Shown here: positions 20,394 through 28,484 of the stretch, in pieces
Numbering within the stretch: the first letter of the stretch is position 1
Layout: each line of letters begins with the position of its first letter
DNA from: Aeromonas eucrenophila
GTDB lineage: Bacteria > Pseudomonadota > Gammaproteobacteria > Enterobacterales > Aeromonadaceae
DNA length: 64,000 bases
Assembly: GCF_000819865.1 (NCBI RefSeq)
Contig: NZ_CDDF01000005.1
Span: 293,498-357,497 of the forward strand
Direction of reading: 5' to 3'
Made by a program: the position numbers and the translations under genes
Notes under the pieces: generated by a model
The model's input: the letters and a program-made list of their open reading frames with translations, nothing else
What the model was told of the DNA's origin: nothing
Database searches by the model: none

Positions 20394-22103
20394 ATGGCTA
20401 CCGGACAATATCTGTTGTGGAAAGACGCGCAGGGAGAGGATTTTCGCCCCGTCGCACTGACTGGCACCGATCTGCTCAACGATCGCAATCTCAACAAGGG
20501 CACCGCCTTCACCGAGCAGGAGCGCGCCGACTTCGAGCTGGGCGGACTGCTGCCGCCCCAGGTGCAGACCTTCGAGGCCCAGCTTGAGCGGGTCTATCAG
20601 GGCTTCCAGAGCGCCTGCAGCGACATCGAGAAGTACCAGAACCTGCGGGCCCTGCAGGATCGCAACGAAACCCTGTTCTACGCCCTGCTGTCACGCCATG
20701 TGGAGGAGATGACCCCCATCATCTACACCCCGACCGTGGGCAAGGCGTGCCAGGAGTTCAGCCACCGCTACCAGAAGGCGCGCGGCCTCTACATCACCCA
20801 GAAGAACGTCGATGACATGGGCTCCCTGGCGCGGCACATGGACGCCAAGTCGGTGCGCATCATCGTCGTGACCGACAGCCAGGGGATCCTCGGCATCGGC
20901 GATCAGGGAGTGGGCGGCATGGGGATCCCCATCGGCAAGCTCTCCCTCTATACCCTGGCGGCCGGCATCCATCCCGCCTGCTGCCTGCCCATCGCCCTGG
21001 ACGTGGGCACCGACAACCAGGCGCTGCTGGACGACCCCATGTACCTGGGTCAGCCCCACCGCCGCATTCGAGGCAAGGAATACGACGACTTCATCGACAA
21101 ATTCGTGGCTGGAGTCAGGCGCCACTTCCCCAATGCGGTGCTGCAGTGGGAAGACTTCAGCAAGTCCAACGCCTTCAACAACCTGTCTCGCTACCAGCAG
21201 TCCCTGCCGTCCTTCAACGACGACATCCAGGGCACGGGGGCCGTGGTGCTGGCGGGGATCCTCGGGGCGGTCAAGTCCAAGGGCGAGACCCTGGGTCAGC
21301 AGAACTACCTGGTCTATGGCGCCGGCGCCGGCGGGGTCGGGGTGGCGGATCAGATCTGCGCCGGCATGATCCGCGAGGGGCTGGATCCCCAGGCGGCGCG
21401 GGATCGCATCTACATCATGGATACCCAGGGGCTGGTGTGTGACAACCGGGAAGGGCTCGACGAGTACAAGCGTCGCTACGCCAAGCCGGGTCTCTTGCTG
21501 GCGCAGTGGGATCTGCAGGGCAAGGCCGGGCTCACCGAGGTGCTGCGCCATGTGCCCATTACCGTGCTGCTGGGTACCAGTGGCGTGGGGGGCGCCTTCC
21601 AGGAGCAGCACATCCAGCTGATGCTGGAGCACTGCTCCAGCCCCATGGTGTTCCCGCTCTCCAACCCGACCGCCAATTGTGAGGCGTTGCCGGAAGACAT
21701 CTACCGCTGGAGCCAGGGCCGCGCCATCGTCGCCACCGGCAGCCCGTTCAAGGACGTGCACCATGACGGCAAGGATCACCGCATCGGCCAGGGCAACAAC
21801 GTCTTCATCTTCCCCGGCGTGGGTCTGGCCGCCATCGTCAGCCAGCTGCGGGAGATAAGTCCGGACATCTTCACCACGGCGGCCTTCGCCCTAGCGGAGT
21901 GCGTGACCGAGGCGGATCTGGCCGCTGGCACCGTCTACCCGCGCATCAGCGAGCTGCGCAATATCTCGGTACATGTGGCGACCGCCGTGCTCAAAGACAT
22001 AGTGCGAAGGGATCCCTCCCACCCGCTGATCGGCCAGGATCTGCAGCAACACATCCTCAGCCACATGTGGGAGCCGGTCTACCTGCCCTATCGCCGGGTC
22101 TGA
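20394..22103 (+). CDS. maeA: NAD-dependent malic enzyme
   Basis: The enzyme oxidatively decarboxylates malate to pyruvate with NAD as acceptor, linking the TCA cycle to pyruvate. The 569-residue product is near the E. coli MaeA (SfcA) length of 565. It shows YTPTVGKACQEFSHRYQ, the metal/substrate segment FNDDIQGTGAVVLAG and the NAD-binding YGAGAGGVGVADQI. Several in-frame starts precede it; ATG 20394 has AAGAGA about 5-7 nt upstream and fits the conserved N-terminus. It is monocistronic and followed by a terminator. Confidence 0.95.
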   Translation: MATGQYLLWKDAQGEDFRPVALTGTDLLNDRNLNKGTAFTEQERADFELGGLLPPQVQTFEAQLERVYQGFQSACSDIEKYQNLRALQDRNETLFYALLSRHVEEMTPIIYTPTVGKACQEFSHRYQKARGLYITQKNVDDMGSLARHMDAKSVRIIVVTDSQGILGIGDQGVGGMGIPIGKLSLYTLAAGIHPACCLPIALDVGTDNQALLDDPMYLGQPHRRIRGKEYDDFIDKFVAGVRRHFPNAVLQWEDFSKSNAFNNLSRYQQSLPSFNDDIQGTGAVVLAGILGAVKSKGETLGQQNYLVYGAGAGGVGVADQICAGMIREGLDPQAARDRIYIMDTQGLVCDNREGLDEYKRRYAKPGLLLAQWDLQGKAGLTEVLRHVPITVLLGTSGVGGAFQEQHIQLMLEHCSSPMVFPLSNPTANCEALPEDIYRWSQGRAIVATGSPFKDVHHDGKDHRIGQGNNVFIFPGVGLAAIVSQLREISPDIFTTAAFALAECVTEADLAAGTVYPRISELRNISVHVATAVLKDIVRRDPSHPLIGQDLQQHILSHMWEPVYLPYRRV

Positions 22104-22115
22104 CGGCTAATTGGC

Positions 22116-22148
22116 AAAAAAAGAGGGTGGCCCAGGCCACCCTCTTTA
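22116..22148 (+). terminator. Terminator of maeA
   Basis: The stem AGAGGGTGG/CCACCCTCT, extended by A/T pairing on both sides, ends in TTTACTT. It also lies downstream of the convergent Hint-protein gene (41 nt), with AAAAAAA on the left, so it can act in both directions. Confidence 0.85.
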
Positions 22149-22188
22149 CTTGTCAGTCTTGAGCCGCCTGCTGGCCGCTCGCAGTTTG

Positions 22189-23373
22189 TTACTGTTTCTT
22201 GGGCTGTAGTAGCAGACTGTCGTCAGCTGTGCCGTCGCCCCTGAGCTTGTTGCCGTTGGCATCGACCGCGTCTACGCCGTTGTCGTCGACGGTGCCGTCG
22301 CCCCTGAGTTTGTTGCCGTTGGCATCGACCGCGTCTACGCCGTTGTCGTCGACGGTGCCGTCGCCCCTGAGCTTGTTGCCGTTGGCATCGACGGCATCTA
22401 CACCGTTGTCGTCGACGGTGTCGTCACCCCTGAGCTTGTTGCCGTTCGCATCGACCGCATCCACGCCGTTGTCGTCGACGGTGCCGTCGCCCCTGAGTTT
22501 GTTGCCGTTGGCATCGACCGCGTCTACACCGTTGTCGTCTACCCGGCCACCGGCGTGATGCTCTCCGCCGGCATGTTGGTCGCCGCCAGCATGTTGGTCA
22601 CCACCGGCATGATGATCGCCCCCGGCGTGCTCGCCATTGCCGTTGTCATCACCGCCGTGGCCGCTGTTGTCGCCACCACCGTGATTGCTTCCACTGTTGC
22701 TTCCACCGCCGCCGCTGCCGCTATTTCCACCGCCACTGCCGCCGCCGTCACTCCCATCACCACCTTTGTTGTGAACGATCAGCGAGTTGGCGATATAGCT
22801 GTGGCTGCCATCCAGGATCAGGTTGAACAGTGCCGTGGTGGGGGGGGAAGCAATGGAGTACAGCGACTCGACCAGCAGTTCGTCTGGCTGGGGTGCCAGC
22901 GCCAGATTGCCGGCGATCGCGCCCACCGTCGATCCGCACAGGATGCGCATGCCGGTAAAGAGCGGCAGCACGGCCAGGGTCGGCTGCTCGGCGCGAGTCA
23001 TGGCCGGGGAGATGGCCGCCCAGCCGCGAGACGTCAGGAAGGGGTGCTCCGCCGTGAAGAAGGGGGGCTGATGGTTGAGGCCGTAGAGCCTACGGTTTCC
23101 CAGCATGACCCGCTCGATGGCCTGGATCCGGTTGACCTGGCCGTGCTGGTCTTGCACCAGCTCCCCCACCTGCAGGCTGTCGATGGGGCGTTCGCTCCCG
23201 TCGGCCATCAGGATACGGGTGCCAGCGATGAAGCAGGACTTGGCCTGAGCCTGGTTGAACTGCCACTCGTGGTGGGCGAAGTCATAACTGAAAGGGCTGG
23301 CAAACAGGGCGAGTGCAATGGCTGATCCCAGCAGTAGTTTGCGCTGGCTGGGTTTGAAGTGGGGCTGTGACAT
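22189..23373 (-). CDS. Secreted Hint (intein-like) protein with tandem acidic repeats
   Basis: A 394-residue protein in three parts. Residues 1-44 form a long hydrophobic export signal ending AQA. A Hint domain spans about 47-202. It begins with Cys47 in SCFIAGTRILMADG, has the TxxH block as TAEH (107-110), and ends with SYIANSLIVHN (H201, N202), the residues that drive intein-type cleavage. The residue after Asn202 is Lys, not Cys/Ser/Thr, so ligation is unlikely and cleavage is favoured. From 203 on come a Gly/Ser-rich linker, a His/Asp-rich HAGGD segment, and five perfect or near-perfect 21-residue repeats (VDDNGVDAVDANGNK and following) that look calcium-binding. The ATG at 23373 follows AAGGAG. 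Function is unknown. Confidence 0.75.
   Translation of the reverse strand: MSQPHFKPSQRKLLLGSAIALALFASPFSYDFAHHEWQFNQAQAKSCFIAGTRILMADGSERPIDSLQVGELVQDQHGQVNRIQAIERVMLGNRRLYGLNHQPPFFTAEHPFLTSRGWAAISPAMTRAEQPTLAVLPLFTGMRILCGSTVGAIAGNLALAPQPDELLVESLYSIASPPTTALFNLILDGSHSYIANSLIVHNKGGDGSDGGGSGGGNSGSGGGGSNSGSNHGGGDNSGHGGDDNGNGEHAGGDHHAGGDQHAGGDQHAGGEHHAGGRVDDNGVDAVDANGNKLRGDGTVDDNGVDAVDANGNKLRGDDTVDDNGVDAVDANGNKLRGDGTVDDNGVDAVDANGNKLRGDGTVDDNGVDAVDANGNKLRGDGTADDSLLLQPKKQ
22228..22542 (-). repeat. Five tandem 63-bp coding repeats
   Basis: Five in-frame 63-bp units encode a 21-residue repeat at residues 278-298, 299-319, 320-340, 341-361 and 362-382 of the Hint protein. All five are the same in protein except one Gly-to-Asp change (unit 2, GDDT); DNA differs only at scattered silent positions. 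A sixth, degenerate start (ADDS) follows. Copy number is likely to vary between strains. Confidence 0.95.
22546..22629 (-). repeat. Short HAGGD-type coding repeat
   Basis: Residues 249-276 of the Hint protein repeat a six-residue unit, HAGGDQ or close variants (HAGGDH, HAGGEH). The histidines and acidic residues alternate regularly and could bind metal. Confidence 0.85.
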
Positions 23374-23477
23374 GGGGGACTCCTTGTCCGGTCTGATTGA
23401 CGTGTTCAAGTATAGAGCGATCCCCCGTCTTGACCCCCGAATGGCCATTGACAAAATGAACTCGATGGAAAAACGTT

Positions 23478-23505
23478 TTGCGTCTGCCACAAAAGTGCGT
23501 AAAAT
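23478..23505 (+). promoter_or_regulatory. Candidate uraA promoter
   Basis: In the 308-bp gap between the Hint gene and uraA, TTGCGT (23478-23483) and TAAAAT (23500-23505) are 16 nt apart. This leaves a leader of about 170 nt before uraA, long enough for post-initiation control, although I see no clear attenuator hairpin. The same gap must hold the promoter of the divergent Hint gene. Confidence 0.4.
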
Positions 23506-23681
23506 CGCTTCCTCGATGCTTGTAGCAACGAATCCCGCCTAAAAAGCCAGTTTCATGCCCTCCCCAAGCAGTAAAAGGTAACAAGTGACGCCATGTCGCT
23601 CATTTCATGCCTTGAAAAAGTCTTGTGATGACTGAAAAGTGTCAATTATCCCTGTCAGTTATCAAAAAATTAAGGATACCC

Positions 23682-24920
23682 ATGTTTTCCTTGGTCAAGC
23701 AAAGTGTCGCCGGGTTGCAAATTCTGTTTGTCGCCTTCGGTGCCATGGTTCTGGTGCCCCTGCTCACCGGACTGAACCCCTCCATGGCCCTGCTTGGCGC
23801 CGGTGTAGGCACCCTGCTGTTCCAGCTCTGCACCCGTCGCCAGGTCCCGATCTTCCTCGGCTCCAGCTTCGCCTTCATCGCCCCCATCATCTATGCCACC
23901 CAGACCTGGGGCCTGCCGTCCACCATGTTTGGCCTGTTCGCCGCCGGTTTCATGTACTTCATTCTGGCGGCCATCATCCGTGTGCGTGGCATGGGCTTCG
24001 TGCACAAGCTGCTGCCGCCGGTGGTGATTGGCCCTGTGATCATGGTGATCGGTCTGTCGGTCGCTCAGGTGGCCTGCAACATGGCCATGGGCCGCGCCGG
24101 TGGTGAGCAAGTCGTACCTGCTGGCACCGCTCTGACTCTGGCGGGGATCTCGCTCGCCGTGACCCTGATTGCCGCCGTGTTCTGCAAGGGCTGGATCAAG
24201 CTCATCCCCATCCTGTGCGGCGTGATCGCCGGTTACGTGTCCGCCGTGCTGATGGGGCAGGTGAGCTTCGATGGCATGGTCAACGCCCCCTGGTTGGCGC
24301 TGCCCCACTTCGAGACTCCGGAGATCAACTGGGCTGCCGCCCTGTTCATGTTGCCGGTGGCCATCGCCCCCTGTATCGAACACATCGGCGGCGTACTCGC
24401 CATCGGTGGCGTGACCGGTCAGGACTACACCAAGAATCCGGGCCTGCACCGCACCCTGGCCGGTGACGGCATCGGCGTCTGCTTCGCCGGTTTCATCGGT
24501 GGTCCTCCCGTCACCACCTACGCCGAAGTGACCGGCGCCGTGATGATCACCCGCAACTTCAACCCGGTCACCATGACCTGGGCCGCGGTGTTCGCCGTCA
24601 TTCTGGCCTTCTTCGGCAAGTTCAACGCGCTGCTCACCTCCATCCCCATGCCGGTGATGGGCGGCATCATGCTGCTGTTGTTCGGATCCATCGCCGCCAT
24701 CGGTCTCAAGACCCTGGTGGAGTCCAAAGTTGATCTGGGGCTGTCCCGCAACATCGCCATCGTGGCCGTGACCCTGACCGTGGGTGTCGGCGCGCTGGAG
24801 ATGAAGATCGGTGACTTCGCCCTGGCGGGCGTGGGGTTGGCCTCGGTGGCCGCCATCCTGCTGAACCTGATCCTGCCCCAGCACTCCGAAGCGGGTGCCA
24901 TGGAAAGCGCCAAGGATTAA
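23682..24920 (+). CDS. uraA: Uracil permease UraA
   Basis: A 412-residue nucleobase:proton symporter of the NCS2 family, with about 14 transmembrane segments in the inner membrane. Family signatures seen are GSSFAFIAPI in the first repeat, FMLPVAIAPCIEHIGG with the substrate-contacting glutamate, and GGPPVTTYAEVTGAV in the second repeat. The start at 23682 follows AAGGA; an upstream in-frame ATG adds 19 non-conserved residues. In E. coli uraA is co-transcribed with upp; here no upp is adjacent. Confidence 0.95.
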   Translation: MFSLVKQSVAGLQILFVAFGAMVLVPLLTGLNPSMALLGAGVGTLLFQLCTRRQVPIFLGSSFAFIAPIIYATQTWGLPSTMFGLFAAGFMYFILAAIIRVRGMGFVHKLLPPVVIGPVIMVIGLSVAQVACNMAMGRAGGEQVVPAGTALTLAGISLAVTLIAAVFCKGWIKLIPILCGVIAGYVSAVLMGQVSFDGMVNAPWLALPHFETPEINWAAALFMLPVAIAPCIEHIGGVLAIGGVTGQDYTKNPGLHRTLAGDGIGVCFAGFIGGPPVTTYAEVTGAVMITRNFNPVTMTWAAVFAVILAFFGKFNALLTSIPMPVMGGIMLLLFGSIAAIGLKTLVESKVDLGLSRNIAIVAVTLTVGVGALEMKIGDFALAGVGLASVAAILLNLILPQHSEAGAMESAKD

Positions 24921-24949
24921 AGTGCAGCCCATCCTGCATTCGTGTTTGC

Positions 24950-24981
24950 CAAGAGGCCACCTTAGGGTGGCCTCTTGCTTT
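24950..24981 (+). terminator. Terminator of uraA
   Basis: A perfect 12-bp stem (CAAGAGGCCACC/GGTGGCCTCTTG) with a 4-nt loop is followed by CTTTG. Confidence 0.82.
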
Positions 24982-25078
24982 GTGCGGCGCGCCGGGTCGC
25001 CGTCGCCGGGGCTCTGCGTCTTCGCCCCGGCGTCCGGCGGCTACAATCAGGAGCGTCATTCACGATGAGGGAAACGAG

Positions 25079-25816
25079 ATGAAGAAGGCATGGATCCTGG
25101 CCCTGCTCGGGCTGATATGGGGCGGCGCCGCTCAGGCCGGTGCGGTGCGCTACGAGGTCGATGGTCAGCCGTTCGAGGGCTACTACCTGGCGGCTGGCAA
25201 GCAGGCCCCGCTGGTGTTGTTGGTACACGACTGGGACGGCCTGACCGAGTACGAGGTCAAGCGCGCCGAGATGCTGGCGGCCCTCGGTTACAGCGTGTTC
25301 GCGGTGGACTTGTTCGGTGCAGGCGTGCGGCCGACCGCGATGGAAGAGAAGAAGAAGCTCACCGGCGCCCTCTATCAGGACAGGCCGAGGATGCGCAAGC
25401 TGCTCGCCGGGGCCCTGGCCGAGGCGGGCAAACTCGGTGGCCGGCTCGACAACGCGGTGGCGCTCGGTTACTGCTTCGGTGGGGCGGCCGTGCTGGAGCT
25501 GGCCCGCAGCGGCGCCAGTCTCAAAGGTGTGGTGAGCGTGCATGGCGGGCTGGAAACCCCGGCCGGGCAGGACTATCGCCAAACCAAGGCGAGCCTGCTG
25601 ATCCAGCATGGCAGCGCGGATCAGGCGGTGTCGCTGGGCCAGTTCGCGGGGCTCATCTCCGAGCTGGAGAGTGCGGGCATCAAGCATGAAGCTATCAGCT
25701 ACAGCGGCGCCCCCCATGCTTTTAGCGTCTTTGGCTCCGAGAATTACCGCGCCGACGCCGATGCCAAGTCCTGGCAGCGCTTCACCGAGTTCCTCGGCGA
25801 GGTGACCAAGGGCTAG
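25079..25816 (+). CDS. Exported dienelactone hydrolase family protein
   Basis: A 245-residue alpha/beta hydrolase. The signal peptide is about residues 1-20 (ending AAQA). The catalytic triad of the dienelactone hydrolase family is visible: Cys132 in GYCFGGAA, Asp181 in GSADQAV and His213 in APHAF. LVHDWDGL (48-55) forms the oxyanion-hole side. Members hydrolyse ester or lactone bonds; the substrate here is unknown. The ATG follows GAGGGAAACGAG. It stands alone, 100 bp upstream of the SYLF lipoprotein gene. Confidence 0.88.
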   Translation: MKKAWILALLGLIWGGAAQAGAVRYEVDGQPFEGYYLAAGKQAPLVLLVHDWDGLTEYEVKRAEMLAALGYSVFAVDLFGAGVRPTAMEEKKKLTGALYQDRPRMRKLLAGALAEAGKLGGRLDNAVALGYCFGGAAVLELARSGASLKGVVSVHGGLETPAGQDYRQTKASLLIQHGSADQAVSLGQFAGLISELESAGIKHEAISYSGAPHAFSVFGSENYRADADAKSWQRFTEFLGEVTKG

Positions 25817-25915
25817 CGGCATCAGGATCGGGGCCCGGGCATATACTCATCTGGTGGGGAGGTCCGCCCTGCGAGGGGTCGACATCACACTGATTAACAC
25901 AGCAAGGAGTCAGAT

Positions 25916-26491
25916 ATGCGTCAGATACGGTTATGGGGCCAGATCCTGGTCGTGCTGCTGCTGATCGGTTGCGCTGCCAAAGGCGATACCCCGGCCCAGC
26001 AGCGCAATACCATCTTACAGATGCGTCAGCAGGCGCTGTCGACCCTGTATGGAAAGGCACCGGACATCAAGCGGGAGGTGACCCGATCCAAAGGCTATGC
26101 CGTCTTTAGCAATGTGAACAACAACCTGCTGGTGCTCAGCGCGGGGAGCGGCTATGGGGTGCTGAGAGACAACAGAACTGGCCGCGATACCTATATGAAG
26201 ATGGCTACCGCTGGCTTCGGGGTGGGCATGGGGATCAAGAAGTTCCAGGCCCTGATCATCTTCAACGATGCCACCGCTCTGGACAGATTCATCACCACCG
26301 GCTTTGACGCCAGCGCCCAGGCCGACGTGGCGGCGAAATCCGCCGAGGATGGCAAGGTGGTGGTCAGCGAGGCGGCCAACGCGGATTTCCAGAAGGTGAA
26401 GATGTACCAGCTCACCGAACAGGGGGTGGCGGTACAGGCCACCATGCAGGGTTACAAGTATTGGCCGGATGAGGAGCTCAACGGCAAGTAG
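25916..26491 (+). CDS. SYLF-domain lipoprotein
   Basis: A 191-residue lipoprotein. The lipobox LLIGC gives Cys19. The rest is a SYLF (Ysc84-type lipid-binding) domain, with SKGYAVFSNVNNNLLVLSAGSG, GYGVLRDNRTGRDTYMKMA and GFGVGMGIKKFQALIIF. In eukaryotes the domain binds phosphoinositides; in bacteria the role is unclear, probably envelope lipid contact. The ribosome-binding site is AAGGAG. A strong terminator follows. Confidence 0.85.
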   Translation: MRQIRLWGQILVVLLLIGCAAKGDTPAQQRNTILQMRQQALSTLYGKAPDIKREVTRSKGYAVFSNVNNNLLVLSAGSGYGVLRDNRTGRDTYMKMATAGFGVGMGIKKFQALIIFNDATALDRFITTGFDASAQADVAAKSAEDGKVVVSEAANADFQKVKMYQLTEQGVAVQATMQGYKYWPDEELNGK

Positions 26492-26515
26492 TCGCCGGAT
26501 TGCCCGGCCTTGCCA

Positions 26516-26549
26516 CAGGCGGCGTTCGATGAACGCCGCCTGTTTTTTT
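26516..26549 (+). terminator. Terminator of the SYLF lipoprotein gene
   Basis: A perfect 12-bp stem (CAGGCGGCGTTC/GAACGCCGCCTG) with a 3-nt loop is followed by TTTTTTT. The convergent pgl ends 33 bp further on. Confidence 0.93.
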
Positions 26550-26581
26550 ATGGCGCGTCAGGCTGGATTAGGTGCAGGCAT

Positions 26582-27595
26582 TCAGGCGGGACGCCCATCC
26601 AGGTTCAATACCCTTACCCACATGGCCCCTTTCCCCACCGGCTGGCGGGACAACAGCGTCAGATGTCCCGTCTCGGGGTCTATGCGGTGCAGGGCAACAT
26701 CCTGGGACTCTTGCCCTGTGACCACCAGAGCGTGGCCGCTGTGGTCGATGGCAAAGCCGCGGGGGCAGGATTCAGTGGGGAAGTGGGCGAGGGCGCTCAG
26801 CTTGCCATCGCCTTCATCGACCTCAAACAGGGTCAGCAGGCTGCTGGCTCGCTCACAGGTATAGAGATAACGGCCGTTCGGGGTGAGGTGAATGTCCGCC
26901 CCCCAGCGCTGCCCCTGGTAGCCTTCGGGCATCATGTCCAGGCTCTGGCGTTCGCTGATGCGGCCATCCGCCTCCCTGTGGTAGCGATTGAGGGTGCAGT
27001 CGAGTTCGTTGAGGCAGTAGAGATCGCCGTTGCTCGGGTGCAGCGCCAGATGACGGGGCCCGGCGCCAATGGCAGTGTGAATGTCCCCCAGAGGATGGGG
27101 CTCCAACCGGTTTTGTGCATTCAAGGCGAAGCGGCGAATGGCGTCGTCCTTGAGGCAGGCCACCAGCAGCTCCTGCTCGCCCTGCTCATTCGCCAGCAGG
27201 GTCACAGAATGGGCGGCCATCAGGCCGTCGATGCGCTGGTGCGGTGCCTGTACCCGACCCGCCTCGTCCATGGGCGAGACGCTGACGTGGTCGAAGGCGT
27301 AGGAGGCGGCGAAGAACAGCCGGCCCTGTGCATCGGTGCAGGTATGAGAGGCGCTGCCCGCAAGTGGCGCCGATATCGGCGTCCCGAGCCGGCCATCCGC
27401 CGCTATGGGGTAGCTTTGCACCGCGAACGAGGGCCGCACCCCGGCGTAGAGCCAGCGCCTGTCAGGGCTTATCACCAGGGGCTGCACCTCACCGCCGGTC
27501 TGCACCTGCTGCAGCGGCACCAGCCCTTCGTCCGTCAGTTGAAAGACATGTATAAACCCGCTCACCGGGTTGGCAACATAAACCACTTGCTGCAT
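26582..27595 (-). CDS. pgl: 6-phosphogluconolactonase (beta-propeller type)
   Basis: Hydrolyses 6-phosphogluconolactone, the second step of the oxidative pentose phosphate pathway. The 337-residue product aligns with E. coli Pgl (YbhE, 331 residues) along its full length: VYVANPVSGFIHVF at the start, AGPRHLALHPSNGDLYCLNELD in the middle, and SLDMMPEGYQGQRWGADIHLTPNG. It is a seven-bladed propeller. The start at 27595 follows CAGGAGCC; an open frame extends 36 codons upstream without conservation. Confidence 0.95.
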   Translation of the reverse strand: MQQVVYVANPVSGFIHVFQLTDEGLVPLQQVQTGGEVQPLVISPDRRWLYAGVRPSFAVQSYPIAADGRLGTPISAPLAGSASHTCTDAQGRLFFAASYAFDHVSVSPMDEAGRVQAPHQRIDGLMAAHSVTLLANEQGEQELLVACLKDDAIRRFALNAQNRLEPHPLGDIHTAIGAGPRHLALHPSNGDLYCLNELDCTLNRYHREADGRISERQSLDMMPEGYQGQRWGADIHLTPNGRYLYTCERASSLLTLFEVDEGDGKLSALAHFPTESCPRGFAIDHSGHALVVTGQESQDVALHRIDPETGHLTLLSRQPVGKGAMWVRVLNLDGRPA

Positions 27596-27745
27596 GGCAG
27601 GCTCCTGATAGTGACGGGGACGATCATGAGGTTGTCCCGGCGTCACAGGAAAAAGAGATAAGGTTCTGATGGGATGGTCGCATGGATAGGGCCTGGTATC
27701 CAACCGACCTTGCTCCTAACTATGGACTTTCCTCTACGGAGATGA

Positions 27746-28357
27746 TCAGCTTAACAATCCCCAAATCTCGTGGATGACGGGCAGCACCGACAGGGCCAGC
27801 AGCGCCGCCATGGTGTGGTTGAAGTTACGGCGGGCGCGGGGGCTCGTCAGCCAGCGCTTGAGCAGGGTGCCAAACAGCAGCCAGACGCCGACGCTGGGGA
27901 AGGAGACGATGAAGAAGGTCAGGGCTATGGTCAGGTTCTGCTGGTAGAAGCCGGCGCCGGCACTGGTGAAGGCGGCGATGGCGCCGGTGGCGACCACCCA
28001 GGCCTTGGCATTGACCCATTGGAACAGGGCGCCCTTGAGGAAGCCGAGCGGTTTGTCTTGGGTCGTCCCGGCCACTTCATCGGTCGAGCGGGCGATGAGC
28101 CAGGCCAGGTAGAGCAGATAGAGGGTGCCGACACACTTGATGATGAGGTGCAAATCGGGGAAGAGGGTGAAGAGTTGGCCGAAGCCCAGGCCCACCAGCA
28201 ACAGCATGATGGTGAAGCCGACGCAGATGCCGGCCAGCAGCGGCAGGCTGCGCCTGACCCCGAAGTTGGCGCCGGCGCTCATCACCATGATGTTGTTGGG
28301 CCCCGGGGTGACCGACGATGAAATGGCGAACAGTACCACGGCGTAGAGATAATCCAT
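27746..28357 (-). CDS. LysE/RhtB-family amino acid exporter
   Basis: A 203-residue inner-membrane protein with about six hydrophobic helices. The N-terminal family motif is SSSVTPGPNNIMVMSAGANFG. The conserved central FQWVNAKAWVVATGAIAAF contains the N-P/N-K segment typical of the group. Such proteins export amino acids or homoserine lactone-like molecules; the substrate cannot be read from sequence. ATG 28357 has TGAGG 8 nt upstream and was preferred to the ATG four codons earlier. It is monocistronic. Confidence 0.88.
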   Translation of the reverse strand: MDYLYAVVLFAISSSVTPGPNNIMVMSAGANFGVRRSLPLLAGICVGFTIMLLLVGLGFGQLFTLFPDLHLIIKCVGTLYLLYLAWLIARSTDEVAGTTQDKPLGFLKGALFQWVNAKAWVVATGAIAAFTSAGAGFYQQNLTIALTFFIVSFPSVGVWLLFGTLLKRWLTSPRARRNFNHTMAALLALSVLPVIHEIWGLLS

Positions 28358-28435
28358 TGAAATCCTCATGTAATGACATTCCGTTGTCCCGTCTATATGG
28401 GGGAGCTCCGCCCGCTTTCAAGGCATCCCTTTCCC

Positions 28436-28469
28436 CGTAAAAAAACAGGCCCCGGATTGGGGCCTGTTT
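28436..28469 (-). terminator. Terminator of mscK
   Basis: A perfect 11-bp stem (AAACAGGCCCC/GGGGCCTGTTT) with a 5-nt loop. On the minus strand it is followed by a T-run continuous with the stem (TTTTTTT). Confidence 0.92.
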
Positions 28470-28484
28470 GCTTGGGTGCCTGAG

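Noticed and set aside
23470..23485. PurR-box-like sequence upstream of uraA
   Set aside because: AAAACGTTTTGCGT resembles the PurR operator but the two halves are offset by one base, so it does not form the required palindrome.
26510..27661. 383-codon open frame on the plus strand
   Set aside because: It is antisense to pgl, which aligns along its full length with the known enzyme.
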